In this document: piece by piece, positions 17,015 through 25,833 of the stretch
Layout: each line of letters starts with the position of its first letter
How positions within the stretch are numbered: the stretch's first letter is position 1
Origin: Candidatus Tayloriibacteriota bacterium
GTDB taxonomy: Bacteria; Patescibacteriota; Minisyncoccia; Phycocordibacterales; CAIRYW01
Direction: 5' to 3'
NCBI GenBank assembly: GCA_028286725.1
Contig: JAQBQZ010000007.1
Location: 135,262-186,706, forward strand
Length of the DNA stretch: 51,445 nt
Position numbers and translations under genes: made by a program
The notes under the pieces: generated by a model
What the model saw: only the letters and a program-made list of their open reading frames with translations
Database searches by the model: none
Told to the model about the DNA's origin: nothing

Positions 17015-17023
17015 TGCTATAAT
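17015..17023 (+). promoter_or_regulatory. grpE extended -10 promoter
   Basis: TGC-TATAAT with no clear -35 at 17 nt. Predicted start about 17030, leader about 28 nt. No CIRCE operator is visible. Confidence 0.5.
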
Positions 17024-17057
17024 TGACACCCTTCTAAAAATAAATAAAATATAAATT

Positions 17058-17636
17058 ATGAATGATGACACACAAAAAGACGATGTAATAATCGAAGAAA
17101 CTCCAGAAGCTAAAGTAGCTGACGCTCACGATGATGTTGAATATGCAGATGATAATTTAGGCGATACGGTCAAAAAGCTCAAAGAAAAGATTAAAACTCT
17201 TGAAGCGGAAAAGCTTGAATATCTCACTGGTTGGCAGCGGACAAAGGCCGACTATGTAAATGCAAAAAAAGAGGATGAGAAAAATCGTGGAGAACTTATG
17301 AAATATGCGAATATGGGCTTTGTTGAAGAGCTTCTTCCGGCACTTGATGCTTTTGATATGGCAATGGCTAACAAAGAAGCATGGGAAAAGGTAGACAAGA
17401 ACTGGCGAGCTGGAATTGAATATATTTACGGACAGATCATTGCAACACTTGGAAAGTTTGGAGTGACTCAAGAAAATCCATTAGGGCAAAAAGTAGATTC
17501 ACAAAAGCATAATCCGATGGGGACAGTGGTAACAGAAGATAAATCAAAAGAGGGAACTGTAGCAGAAGTAATCCAGAAAGGATACTTTATCAATGGAAAA
17601 GAGATCAGACCTGCTGGAGTCAAAGTTTTTGAATAA
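17058..17636 (+). CDS. grpE: Nucleotide exchange factor GrpE
   Basis: Releases ADP from DnaK. 192 aa: acidic disordered N-terminus, long coiled coil (residues about 35-90, KLKEKIKTLEAEKLEYLTGWQR), then the beta-wing domain with LLPALDAFDMAM, KFGVTQ and GYFINGKEIRPAGVKV. Upstream of dnaK and dnaJ but separated from them by two small genes. No hrcA is nearby. Confidence 0.94.
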   Translation: MNDDTQKDDVIIEETPEAKVADAHDDVEYADDNLGDTVKKLKEKIKTLEAEKLEYLTGWQRTKADYVNAKKEDEKNRGELMKYANMGFVEELLPALDAFDMAMANKEAWEKVDKNWRAGIEYIYGQIIATLGKFGVTQENPLGQKVDSQKHNPMGTVVTEDKSKEGTVAEVIQKGYFINGKEIRPAGVKVFE

Positions 17637-17669
17637 AAAAATCCTCACAGCATCACTGCTCTGAGGATT
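17633..17669 (-). terminator. Terminator of the minus-strand gene, in the convergent gap
   Basis: AATCCTCA (17640-17647) and AGCA/TGCT stems with TCAC loop. On the minus strand it is followed by a T-run (complement of 17634-17641). The minus gene stop lies in the loop. On the plus strand there is no T-run, so grpE may rely on the hairpin alone. Confidence 0.7.
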
Positions 17670-18054
17670 CCATATATCGATGGTAGAATTTTTCAGCCCA
17701 CTCTTCGGCAGCTGGACCGTCAAAGAAAGGAGTCGTCATTGAGTTTGCTTCAAGCGCAAGTATAGACATCATTGGATCATCATCACTTAGTTGCCCTTGA
17801 TGTTTGACTGCAATTGCCAAAATTCTTCCAGGCAGGATCCTACCTTCATTATCTTCGAGTTCTCCATTTTCCCGCATGATCCGCAAAGACTCGAGGATTA
17901 ATATAGGATCTCTATTGGCGGCTATTCTCAGCCATTTTGATTCCTCGCTTCTTTCGATTTTGTTTCCTTTGCAAAAGTGAAGTATCCAACCTAGGCCATC
18001 AAAATTGGTGCAAAGAATGAGAACAATTCCAGTGTTAAACTTTTTATTGTCCAT
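17653..18054 (-). CDS. Hypothetical protein, 133 aa, minus strand
   Basis: Not recognised. Start taken at ATG 18054 (MDNKKFNTG) because the only good promoter on this strand (TTGACA/TATAAT at 18124-18097) predicts transcription from about 18090, downstream of the longer in-frame ATG at 18117. Soluble, acidic C-terminus, tryptophan-containing middle (GLGWILHFCKG), no TM. One of only two minus-strand genes in the window, convergent with grpE. Confidence 0.55.
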   Translation of the reverse strand: MDNKKFNTGIVLILCTNFDGLGWILHFCKGNKIERSEESKWLRIAANRDPILILESLRIMRENGELEDNEGRILPGRILAIAVKHQGQLSDDDPMMSILALEANSMTTPFFDGPAAEEWAEKFYHRYMESSEQ

Positions 18055-18096
18055 AGTTTTATGGGTTGAAATTCTTAAGAGCGAATTCGGTTTAAG

Positions 18097-18124
18097 ATTA
18101 TATATTATTTTATTCAATTGTCAA
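18097..18124 (-). promoter_or_regulatory. Minus-strand consensus promoter
   Basis: TTGACA (18124-18119), 16-nt spacer, TATAAT (18102-18097), reading leftwards. Divergent to, and close to, the promoter at 18145. Confidence 0.65.
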
Positions 18125-18144
18125 TAGTTTACAAATAAAAATTT

Positions 18145-18153
18145 TGTTATAAT
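18145..18153 (+). promoter_or_regulatory. Extended -10 promoter, leaderless
   Basis: TGT-TATAAT ends at 18153, exactly 7 nt before ATG 18160. Confidence 0.6.
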
Positions 18154-18159
18154 TCCATC

Positions 18160-18459
18160 ATGTTAACAACCGCCCGAAAACAAATAGTTGAAAAAGTTAT
18201 CGTCAAAGACGGCGTGCTCTTTCGTGTATGGTTTGCGGTCTCTAATGAAAATGGCAAGATAGTCGCAACCCCTATCAAAGCTATAAAGCTCGGTAGTGTA
18301 GATGAAAATGAAATCAAAGTCTCTCTCCCAACTCTCAAAGTTAAAAATGTTTGCAACTTTGCACCTCAAAAAAGTTTCGTAGATAAAATAGTATCTCCAT
18401 ATTCGTCTCTTATTTTTGTAAGCGGATCTAAACCTCGAGCACCAACCTCTCTAAAGTAA
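18160..18459 (+). CDS. Hypothetical protein, 99 aa
   Basis: Not recognised. Small, basic, soluble; beta-strand pattern in the N-terminal two thirds (VIVKDGVLFRVWFAVSNENGK). Two cysteine or histidine ligands are not arranged as any motif I know. Transcribed from a leaderless promoter and placed between grpE and dnaK, without evidence of a chaperone link. Confidence 0.5.
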   Translation: MLTTARKQIVEKVIVKDGVLFRVWFAVSNENGKIVATPIKAIKLGSVDENEIKVSLPTLKVKNVCNFAPQKSFVDKIVSPYSSLIFVSGSKPRAPTSLK

Positions 18460-18568
18460 TCAAGTAACAAGTATTCAAGTTTCCAAGGAAATTTAGAATG
18501 CTGTTATTTTTTGTGTTTATTAAATTATTTATTATTCATTACTAATTACTTATTAATTCAAAAAACTT

Positions 18569-20455
18569 ATGGGAAAAATAATTGGAATTGACCTCGGAAC
18601 TACAAACTCTGCTGTCGCGATTATGGAAGCAGGAAGTCCAAAGGTGCTAGAAAACGCAGAAGGTGCACGAACGACTCCATCTATTGTTGCAGAATCAAAG
18701 ACAGGTGAAAGACTAGCAGGATTACTTGCAAAACGACAAGGAGTAACGAATCCTAAAAACACGATCTATCAGATCAAGCGATTCATCGGTCACAACTTTG
18801 ACGAAGAATCTGTACAGAAAGACAAAGCCTCAGTACCTTTCGATGTTATAAAAGGTGCTACTGGAGGAGTAGAGGTCAAAATGGGTGCAAAGAACTACAG
18901 ACCTGAAGAGATCTCAGCACAGTTCCTACAGAAGCTTAAAGCGGATGCAGAAGCGCGACTGGGTGAAAAGATAACGGAAGCAGTGATCACTGTTCCTGCA
19001 TACTTTAACGATGCACAGAGACAAGCCACAAAAGATGCTGGAAAGATCGCAGGTCTTGATGTAAAAAGAATTATCAACGAGCCTACAGCGGCGGCTCTCG
19101 CATACGGATTCAATAAAAAGAAAGATGAAAAAATAGTTGTATTCGACTTCGGAGGAGGAACATTCGATATTTCAGTTCTTGAAGTTGGTGATGATGTTGT
19201 GGAAGTAAAATCAACTGATGGAGATGCTCACCTTGGAGGAAAAGATATCGATCAGAAAATCATCGGATACATCGCAGATGAATTCAAAAAAGAAAGCGGT
19301 ATTGATGTGCGAAACGATGCGCTCGCACTCCAGCGACTTGATGAAGCTGCAGAAAAAGCAAAGATCGAACTTTCAACATCTGTGCAGACTGAGATCAACA
19401 TTCCATTCATTACATCAGATGCTTCAGGACCACGACACCTTATCCTCACGATCACTCGTGCAAAGCTTGAAGAGCTCACACAGGAATTCATTGATCGAGC
19501 GATGATGATCACAAAGCGAGCGATGGATGCTTCACCATTTAAGATCCCTGATATTAACGAAGTGATCTTGGTTGGAGGACAGACTCGAATGCCAGCGCTT
19601 CAGAAAGCGGTAAAGGAATTCTTCAACAAAGAACCAAACATTACAGTAAACCCTGACGAAGTGGTAGCACTCGGTGCTGCGATCCAAGGAGGAATCTTGG
19701 CTGGAGATGTTAAAGATGTTTTGCTTCTTGATGTTATCCCACTTGCACTCGGTATCGAGACAATGGGAAATGTTGCAACAAAGCTTATCGAAAAAAATAC
19801 CACTATTCCAACTTCACGATCACAAACATTCTCAACTGCGGCTGATAATCAGACATCTGTTGAGATCCATATTGTGCAAGGTGAACGAGCAATGGCACGA
19901 GATAACAAATCTCTCGGACAATTTATCCTCGATGGTATTCCACCAGCTCCACGTGGTATTCCTCAGGTAGAAGTAACATTCGATGTTGATGCAAACGGAA
20001 TCTTGAATGTGAAGGCGAAGGACAAGACTTCTGGAAAAGAACAGTCTATCCGAATCGAAGCATCATCAGGACTTTCAAAAGAAGAGATAGAGAAGATGCA
20101 GAAGGATGCAGAACTTCACGCTGAAGAAGACAAGAAAAATAAAGAAATGGTAGAAGTGAAGAATGTTGCAGAACAAACTATTTACACAGCAGAGAAGTCT
20201 TTGAAAGACAATGGAGACAAGATTTCAGCAGAACTTAAGACAAGTCTTGAAGCTAAAATAACAGCAACAAAGACAGCGAAAGATGGAACAGACCACGATG
20301 TGCTCAAAGCAGCGACTGAAGCTCTCGGTACAGAACTCTCAAAGATCGGAGAAGAAATGGCAAAAGCAAATCAGGCTGGAGCTGCAGGTGAGGCGCCAAA
20401 GACTGACACACCTCCTGCAACAGATGCAGAAGTGAAAGAAGAACCAAAAGCATAA
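18569..20455 (+). CDS. dnaK: Chaperone DnaK (Hsp70)
   Basis: ATP-driven folding chaperone. 628 aa, full length. ATPase domain signatures [45 protein letters not shown]; linker [13 protein letters not shown]; substrate-binding domain ([16 protein letters not shown]); helical lid and a Pro/Glu-rich acidic tail ending EEPKA. Linked to dnaJ downstream through a hairpin-containing gap of 71 nt. Confidence 0.98.
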   Translation: MGKIIGIDLGTTNSAVAIMEAGSPKVLENAEGARTTPSIVAESKTGERLAGLLAKRQGVTNPKNTIYQIKRFIGHNFDEESVQKDKASVPFDVIKGATGGVEVKMGAKNYRPEEISAQFLQKLKADAEARLGEKITEAVITVPAYFNDAQRQATKDAGKIAGLDVKRIINEPTAAALAYGFNKKKDEKIVVFDFGGGTFDISVLEVGDDVVEVKSTDGDAHLGGKDIDQKIIGYIADEFKKESGIDVRNDALALQRLDEAAEKAKIELSTSVQTEINIPFITSDASGPRHLILTITRAKLEELTQEFIDRAMMITKRAMDASPFKIPDINEVILVGGQTRMPALQKAVKEFFNKEPNITVNPDEVVALGAAIQGGILAGDVKDVLLLDVIPLALGIETMGNVATKLIEKNTTIPTSRSQTFSTAADNQTSVEIHIVQGERAMARDNKSLGQFILDGIPPAPRGIPQVEVTFDVDANGILNVKAKDKTSGKEQSIRIEASSGLSKEEIEKMQKDAELHAEEDKKNKEMVEVKNVAEQTIYTAEKSLKDNGDKISAELKTSLEAKITATKTAKDGTDHDVLKAATEALGTELSKIGEEMAKANQAGAAGEAPKTDTPPATDAEVKEEPKA

Positions 20456-20469
20456 ATCTTATTTACTCC

Positions 20470-20500
20470 TACATACAGCAGCTGCTTGCTGCTGTATGTA
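20470..20500 (+). other. Hairpin between dnaK and dnaJ
   Basis: Perfect 13-bp stem TACATACAGCAGC with loop TGCTT. No T-run, so likely a partial terminator or RNA-processing/stability element that sets the DnaK:DnaJ ratio. Confidence 0.5.
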
Positions 20501-20526
20501 GTCAGTTAATTTAAAATCAAAATCTA

Positions 20527-21594
20527 ATGGCAAAAAATTACTACGAAATTTTGGAAGTGGACAAATCTGCTTCTCAAGACGAAATCAAAAAAGCTTTCCG
20601 CAAAATTGCACACAAATATCATCCAGACAAAGGTGCTGGTAATGAGGCAAAATTCAAAGAGGCGAGTGAGGCCTACAGTATTTTGTCTGATGAAAAGAAA
20701 CGGCAGCAATACGATACATACGGGAGTGCAGGACCTAATCAAGGTGGAGGAGGTGGATTTAATCCTGGTGATTTTGACTTCAGTGGATTTGGAGGTGCTG
20801 AAGGATTTGATTTTGGAGATATATTCGGTGATATTTTTGGAGGTGGAGGAGGCAGACGACAGCAGCAAAAAAGAGGGCGGGATATTCAAGTAGATATCGA
20901 GCTTGATTTTAAAGATTCCATCTTCGGAACTACTCGAAAAGTATTGGTCTCAAAAGATAGCACTTGTGCAAGCTGTAAAGGAACAGGTGCAGAAAAAGAC
21001 ACAGAGACAATCACATGTGCAAAATGTGGAGGCAAGGGCCACATCAAGGAAGCTCGAAATACTTTCTTTGGACAGTTTATGACTGATACAGTTTGTAGTG
21101 AATGTAAAGGTGAAGGATGGATTCCAAAAACAAAGTGCAAAGAATGCAAAGGTGCTGGAGTGCGACATGAGCAGGAAGAAATCAATATTGAAGTTCCTGT
21201 TGGAATTGAGAATGGTGAAATGATCAGATTTCCAGGCAAAGGCGAGGCGGTGAGTGGTGGTATCACAGGAGACCTATATGTTAAGGTTCGAGTAAAGAAA
21301 CATTCTCTTTTCAGAAAAGAAGGTACTAATCTTTATGCAGATATTGATGTGAAGCTCACCGATGCGATCTTGGGAGGAGAATATAATCTCGAGACTCTTG
21401 AAGGAAATCTAATTGTTAAAATTCCAGATGGTATCCAATCAGGTGAAGTGCTTCGAATTAAAGGTAAGGGGGTGCCATATTCAAAGAATGGATCACGAGG
21501 AGATGTTTATCTCACTGTAAAGATCACAACTCCGAAGAAACTTTCAAAGGCTGCGCGTAAGACTATCGAAGAATTAAGAGAGGAGGGATTGTAG
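20527..21594 (+). CDS. dnaJ: Chaperone DnaJ (Hsp40, type I)
   Basis: Stimulates DnaK ATPase and delivers substrates. 355 aa. J domain with HPD (YHPDKGAGN), Gly/Phe-rich linker (about 75-115, GFGGAEGFDFGDIFG), four zinc-finger CxxC pairs (CASC, CAKC, CSEC, CKEC), and two C-terminal beta domains. All type I parts are present. Confidence 0.97.
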   Translation: MAKNYYEILEVDKSASQDEIKKAFRKIAHKYHPDKGAGNEAKFKEASEAYSILSDEKKRQQYDTYGSAGPNQGGGGGFNPGDFDFSGFGGAEGFDFGDIFGDIFGGGGGRRQQQKRGRDIQVDIELDFKDSIFGTTRKVLVSKDSTCASCKGTGAEKDTETITCAKCGGKGHIKEARNTFFGQFMTDTVCSECKGEGWIPKTKCKECKGAGVRHEQEEINIEVPVGIENGEMIRFPGKGEAVSGGITGDLYVKVRVKKHSLFRKEGTNLYADIDVKLTDAILGGEYNLETLEGNLIVKIPDGIQSGEVLRIKGKGVPYSKNGSRGDVYLTVKITTPKKLSKAARKTIEELREEGL

Positions 21595-21610
21595 TATTTG
21601 GTTAGAGTAT

Positions 21611-21655
21611 AAAAATAACTCAAATTAAACTAATTTTAATTTGAGTTATTTTTTA
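21611..21655 (+). terminator. Intrinsic terminator after dnaJ
   Basis: AATAACTCAAATTAAA stem with its complement around ACTAAT, then TTTTTT. AT-rich but long. Confidence 0.8.
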
Positions 21656-21728
21656 ATCCAAGTGTTATAATTAACTGATGATTTGTTATGCGCAAAATAG
21701 TTAGATTGATTTTTATAAAAAAGTGTTA

Positions 21729-21734
21729 TATAAT
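21729..21734 (+). promoter_or_regulatory. -10 box before the small membrane gene
   Basis: TATAAT ends 10 nt before ATG 21744; leader about 3 nt. Confidence 0.45.
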
Positions 21735-21743
21735 ATTGTTCGC

Positions 21744-22085
21744 ATGAAAAATTTAAACGTTTGGTTCTTAATAGCGATTGCTGTCGCAGTGGCGGTTGCA
21801 GGTAATTCGGTGGCCAGCATATGGGCAAACAAAGAAGATAAATGGACGTCTCCATGGTTCTTTCTTTTGCTTCTCGTGTCCCCACTGGTCTTCATCACTT
21901 TTGGTCTGGTTACTCCTAAACTAGGGCTTGCTGGCACTTCTGGTGTCATTGATACACTTCTTACTGTCAGTACGATTGTCATCGGGCTTTTCTTCTTTGG
22001 AGAATGGAGTACGCTCACACTGTATAAAGGTCTTGGACTTCTCCTGTGTGTTAGTGGAATTATCCTGATGCATGTAGAGAAATAA
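21744..22085 (+). CDS. Small four-TM membrane protein (SMR/EamA-like)
   Basis: 113 aa. Start at ATG 21744 because the -10 box lies between it and an upstream in-frame GTG. Four hydrophobic helices (about 6-26, 36-56, 66-86, 92-109). The size and the last helices (FFFGEWSTLTLYKGLGLLLCVSGIIL) resemble small multidrug resistance/EamA half-transporters, but the membrane Glu of EmrE in helix 1 is not seen. Substrate unknown. Confidence 0.55.
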   Translation: MKNLNVWFLIAIAVAVAVAGNSVASIWANKEDKWTSPWFFLLLLVSPLVFITFGLVTPKLGLAGTSGVIDTLLTVSTIVIGLFFFGEWSTLTLYKGLGLLLCVSGIILMHVEK

Positions 22086-22111
22086 TTTCTGACCACAATC
22101 GTAGTTAATTC

Positions 22112-22139
22112 AAAAGCCGGGGAAACCTGGCTTTTTTTA
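22112..22139 (+). terminator. Intrinsic terminator
   Basis: AAAAGCC...GGCTTTT stem with GG/CC extension and a one-base bulge, then a 7-T run. Confidence 0.75.
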
Positions 22140-22149
22140 TTTCGCTTAG

Positions 22150-22155
22150 TATAAT
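22150..22155 (+). promoter_or_regulatory. -10 box before the ALDH-like gene
   Basis: TATAAT; predicted start about 22162, leader about 15 nt. Confidence 0.45.
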
Positions 22156-22176
22156 TATCTAAACTAAAACAAATTT

Positions 22177-23985
22177 ATGACCAAACAAATAGACACAGAA
22201 GCTTACACAGTCCTTGATTTTACAGAAGTAGAGAAAGCATCATTTGCATTTGCAGATCATATTAAGAAAAACACCGAAGCAATTATTGATATCCTTCTTG
22301 AGTACGAGAGTTTTGAAGTTGCGCATGATGAGATCGGACGAACTCTCGATCTCCTCACTCACCTCAAAGAGAACGAAGCTTATTTCAAATTACGTATTGG
22401 CCGATCAATTGCTTTCATGCCAAGAAATCAACCTTTATATGCCTTCACATGTTTCGTCGTTATCCCATCACTCATGGCAAATGAAGTGCATTTTCGTATC
22501 CCGACTTCAATGAAAGAATTTCTTCCAAAGCTTTTTAAAGTTCTTGTTATTGGCAAATTTTTCCCTAATGTATTTCCAAGTGATGAAATCCACAACGTTT
22601 TTCTAAAAAAACATTCTGCCCTAAAGATCAATCCGAAGACACAAGAAACCGTCCCTGTCACAGATGCGGTGATCTTTACTGGTACACCAACCCGAGCAGA
22701 CCAGCTTCGGTCTGTTTTTGATTCTCGAACTTTATTTATAACCAATGGGTCTGGCCATAACCCTGTGATTATTGCAGAAGATGCGGATATAGAAAAAGCA
22801 GTAGATGCTGTTCTTTGTGTTCAATTATACAATCAAGGACAAGACTGTGCTGCACCAAATGCTATCCTTGTTCACAAAAAAATATTTGATGAAGTAAATG
22901 CGCTTATTCACAAAAAACTCCCATCATATAAGGTGGGTGAGTATCGAGACCGGACATGCCAAATCGGTCCCATCAGTGATCCGTTCGATCTTGTTCGAAT
23001 AGAGGAATTTCTTATTGAAAATAGACAATTTTTAGATCCAAAAACTCCTGGAATTCTTCGTGCAGCACACAGTATTGTAGAACCAACAATAATACAGCGA
23101 TCACTCAAAGATGGTGCCAATTATGTTGAAATGTTTGCGCCAATAATTTTTTTGCAGATGTATGAAGCCGATGCAGATCTCTCTACATATTTTGAAACTC
23201 ACGAATATCTTCGAAATGCAATGTACGTCACTATTTATGGAACTAGTGCCTATGGAATGTCTCTTGTTGGTAAAAAATTCAATGGTAAGCTTCTTCATGA
23301 TAAATTCACTATTCTCCATAACACCCATCTACATGCTGAAGGTATCGAGCGCGGGACTCAGCCTTATGGTGGGTATGGATACGGCGCTTCAAACTTGTGG
23401 GTTCGGGGGGAAGGTATCTCAAAGCCAACTCTTCCACAGCGAGATATTTTTCAGCAAGTAGCAGAACCGATACTTAAGCTAAATAATCTTGAACAATATA
23501 GAAAGGATCATGGTGAATATGTAGACATTGAGGAAAAAAATATTGAAAAACTTCTCCGGCTTGCAAGTCCTGCAGCCATCAAAGCTGAGATCGAAGAAAG
23601 TAGGGTTACGTCAAAATACTTTGACCTTAATTCTTTAGCCAAAGATCAGACAAAGCGGTATATAAAGATCGACCCACTTTCAACATTTGAACTTCTTGTT
23701 AAACCAAATGTTCAGTATCTCACCAATATGACTCCTGCGAGTATTAAAAATATAATTAAACTAAGAGAACTTCTTCAGAACAAGCCTGAGTCTAAGCTTG
23801 AATTTGATACAGCACTTTATGCAATTGTAGGACACTTTGAAGATGAAGCAGAGAAAAAAGCCCAACAAAAAATATTCTTTGAACACACTTACAATCTTTT
23901 GTTTGGAAAGAAAATTGGTCCAAAGCTAACAACTTTCCTCTACGAGATTCCTGTTGACCAAGTTTATGAACTGCTAAACATTTAA
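22177..23985 (+). CDS. Aldehyde dehydrogenase-like protein with class I LysRS-like C-terminal domain
   Basis: 602 aa. Residues about 20-430 follow the ALDH fold: FMPRNQPLYAF (usual PWNFP region), FTGTPTRADQL (FTGS/EVG region), HNPVIIAEDADIEKAV, and the active-site signature YNQGQDCAAP with Cys224. The general-base segment normally ELGG is NGSG (residues 190-193), so the catalytic glutamate is missing. The tail (about 500-602), with FDTALYAIVG and FFEHTYNLLFGKKIGPKLTTFL, resembles the anticodon-binding end of class I lysyl-tRNA synthetases (FxxxYxxLLGxxxGPR). Such a fusion is unknown to me. It may be a thiol-dependent acyl or aldehyde enzyme acting on an RNA-linked substrate; this is speculation. 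Confidence 0.6.
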   Translation: MTKQIDTEAYTVLDFTEVEKASFAFADHIKKNTEAIIDILLEYESFEVAHDEIGRTLDLLTHLKENEAYFKLRIGRSIAFMPRNQPLYAFTCFVVIPSLMANEVHFRIPTSMKEFLPKLFKVLVIGKFFPNVFPSDEIHNVFLKKHSALKINPKTQETVPVTDAVIFTGTPTRADQLRSVFDSRTLFITNGSGHNPVIIAEDADIEKAVDAVLCVQLYNQGQDCAAPNAILVHKKIFDEVNALIHKKLPSYKVGEYRDRTCQIGPISDPFDLVRIEEFLIENRQFLDPKTPGILRAAHSIVEPTIIQRSLKDGANYVEMFAPIIFLQMYEADADLSTYFETHEYLRNAMYVTIYGTSAYGMSLVGKKFNGKLLHDKFTILHNTHLHAEGIERGTQPYGGYGYGASNLWVRGEGISKPTLPQRDIFQQVAEPILKLNNLEQYRKDHGEYVDIEEKNIEKLLRLASPAAIKAEIEESRVTSKYFDLNSLAKDQTKRYIKIDPLSTFELLVKPNVQYLTNMTPASIKNIIKLRELLQNKPESKLEFDTALYAIVGHFEDEAEKKAQQKIFFEHTYNLLFGKKIGPKLTTFLYEIPVDQVYELLNI

Positions 23986-24004
23986 TTATTTTAAAATAAA
24001 GTTA

Positions 24005-24010
24005 TATAAT
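24005..24010 (+). promoter_or_regulatory. -10 box before the histidine kinase
   Basis: TATAAT ends 9 nt before ATG 24019; nearly leaderless. Confidence 0.45.
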
Positions 24011-24018
24011 AAACATCA

Positions 24019-25620
24019 ATGAATAAGCATCCAAAAAGATTTGGTAGATTGGTATGGTACGCAAGTGCGCTGTCTCTCATTACAGTCGCTATTGCTATAG
24101 CCGCATCATGGCTTCTCTATGATTACACGGTTAAACTTCTTACGAACAATCTTCGACAGAGACTTTTAACAATCTCAATTACTCAGGCTGCAAATATTGA
24201 TGCTAATGATCTTGCTGATCTTCAAACAAAAGATGACTGGAAAAAACCAGCATGGTCTAGGGTGGTAACTAAATTACATAAAGCAAAATACAGCAACAAT
24301 GACATTGTATTTATGTACATATTCCGTAAAGTAAAGGACGATCCGACAAAAATGGAATTCGTTGCTGATGCTGACTCGCTTGACCCATTTGCAAACGACA
24401 CTGTTAATTCTTTAAAAAATGTTGATGTTAACAGAGATGGTAAAGTTGAACCAGATGGACCTGATAAGCTTCAATGGCCAGGGCAAGCCTATGATGAAGC
24501 TGCTGATATACCTGAAACTAAAACAGCATATGACGGTCCGCTCACAGCCGCAGATCTGTATACAGATGAATACGGTACTGTGCTTACAGGTTATGCACCA
24601 ATTCGAGACAATGCTGGCAATGTGGTTGCGATTCTTGGAACTGATATTAAGGCTGATGACTTCGCATCTGTAACACGACAGACACTCTATCCTTTCGTAG
24701 GTTTTATTGGCTTTCTTGTATTTATTATTTTAGGACTTTCTCTTGTGCTTGTTTATATTTGGAGAAAACAAGCGACTGATTTGATGCAGTTGAATAAAAG
24801 ACAAGAAACCTTAAACCAGGAGCTTACAACAACTAACGAAAAATTAAAGGAGCAGGACGAACAGAAGACAGAATTTATTTCACTCGCGTCTCATCAACTT
24901 CGAGGACCGCTTACAAGTATCAAAGGATTTGCATCCATGATGCTCGAGGGAGACTTCGGCGAGCTCACGGTTGCGATCAAATCAGGTATTGAGACAATAT
25001 TCAAATCATCTCAGTCTCTGGTGGTGCTTGTGGGTGATTATCTCGACGTATCGAGAATGGATCAGGGCAGAATGAAATATGATTTTAGTGATTTTGATCT
25101 TCGAAAAGTCGCAGAACAGGTAGTGAACGAAATGAAACCGAACATTAAGATCTCTGGTCTTGAATTCAAATCTGAAGTTGATCAGACGAGTGATCTCTTT
25201 GTTCACGGGGATGAAGGAAAGATCAAACAGGTGATTTCAAACCTTATTGATAACTCAATCAAATATACTCCTAAGGGCTGGATCGATCTTACGGTAAAAA
25301 GAGACAATAGAGACAAGATTTTAATCTTGATCAAAGACAGCGGAGTTGGTATTGATGAAAAAGTAATACCAAAACTATTTGATCGATTCACTCGCGCACC
25401 AGATGCTTCAAAAACCAATATTCAAGGTACAGGACTTGGCCTCTATGTTGCGAAGAAAATGGTGGAGGCGCACAGAGGGCGAATCTGGGTTGAATCTCCT
25501 GGAAAAGGATTGGGTTCAACATTCACAATGGAACTTGATGCGCTTCACAAAGATAAAACAGAATTTAATCAAAAGATCGAAGCGAAGATAGCAGAAGTCG
25601 ATAAAGAACTGGGAGAATAA
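24019..25620 (+). CDS. Orphan sensor histidine kinase
   Basis: 533 aa membrane sensor. TM1 (about 12-36), an extracytoplasmic sensing region of about 190 residues with a Cache-like end (TGYAPIRDNAGNVVAILGTDI), TM2 (about 228-252), a short coiled coil, HisKA with phospho-acceptor His292 (SLASHQLRGPLTSIKGF), and HATPase_c with N box (NLIDNSIKYTP), G1 (DSGVGID), F box and G2 (GTGLGLYVAKKM). The sensor region carries a loop DVNRDGKVEPD that matches the EF-hand calcium-binding pattern. No response regulator gene is adjacent, so its partner lies elsewhere. Confidence 0.9.
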   Translation: MNKHPKRFGRLVWYASALSLITVAIAIAASWLLYDYTVKLLTNNLRQRLLTISITQAANIDANDLADLQTKDDWKKPAWSRVVTKLHKAKYSNNDIVFMYIFRKVKDDPTKMEFVADADSLDPFANDTVNSLKNVDVNRDGKVEPDGPDKLQWPGQAYDEAADIPETKTAYDGPLTAADLYTDEYGTVLTGYAPIRDNAGNVVAILGTDIKADDFASVTRQTLYPFVGFIGFLVFIILGLSLVLVYIWRKQATDLMQLNKRQETLNQELTTTNEKLKEQDEQKTEFISLASHQLRGPLTSIKGFASMMLEGDFGELTVAIKSGIETIFKSSQSLVVLVGDYLDVSRMDQGRMKYDFSDFDLRKVAEQVVNEMKPNIKISGLEFKSEVDQTSDLFVHGDEGKIKQVISNLIDNSIKYTPKGWIDLTVKRDNRDKILILIKDSGVGIDEKVIPKLFDRFTRAPDASKTNIQGTGLGLYVAKKMVEAHRGRIWVESPGKGLGSTFTMELDALHKDKTEFNQKIEAKIAEVDKELGE

Positions 25621-25628
25621 ATATTCCT

Positions 25629-25722
25629 TAAAATATTATCTGAAAAGCACGCATAAAATTCTACTGAATTTTTGCTCAAGTCTCGGCTACCCGCCTACGA
25701 AGTCTTTTCAGATAATATTTTA
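25629..25722. repeat. Long inverted-repeat element upstream of trpS
   Basis: A 19-bp perfect inverted repeat (25629-25647 and 25704-25722; arm core ATATTATCTGAAAAG) encloses 56 nt containing a second hairpin AAAATTC-TACT-GAATTTT. Non-coding; resembles a MITE-like or REP-like element inserted between the kinase and trpS. Confidence 0.55.
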
Positions 25723-25833
25723 CTCCATGCCGGTTGCGACCCTCTCCTGACCTCTCCATTCACAAGGGAGAGGGACTGCTTCAGGATAATTTGGTGGCTG
25801 ACAACAAAGAGTATCTTTGTTATTATATATTCT

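Larger units (their letters stand above)
16745..17057 (+). other. Intergenic region: terminator, GC-rich hairpins, 17-bp hairpin, grpE promoter
   Basis: Between rpsI and grpE, 313 nt without a convincing gene. From left to right: the rpsI terminator (16748-16779), a GC-rich segment with two hairpin modules (16805-16882), a 19-base repeat (16920-16938) also found at 38941, a perfect 17-bp hairpin (16937-16973) and the grpE promoter (17015-17023). Confidence 0.7.

Noticed and set aside
16980-17057. CIRCE operator before grpE
   Set aside because: No TTAGCACTC/GAGTGCTAA inverted repeat and no hrcA nearby.
25723-25833. Possible T-box before trpS (TTTGGTGGCTGAC and hairpins)
   Set aside because: No GGGTGGNACCGCG bulge geometry, no competing terminator and no specifier hairpin; only the UGGC-like bases match.
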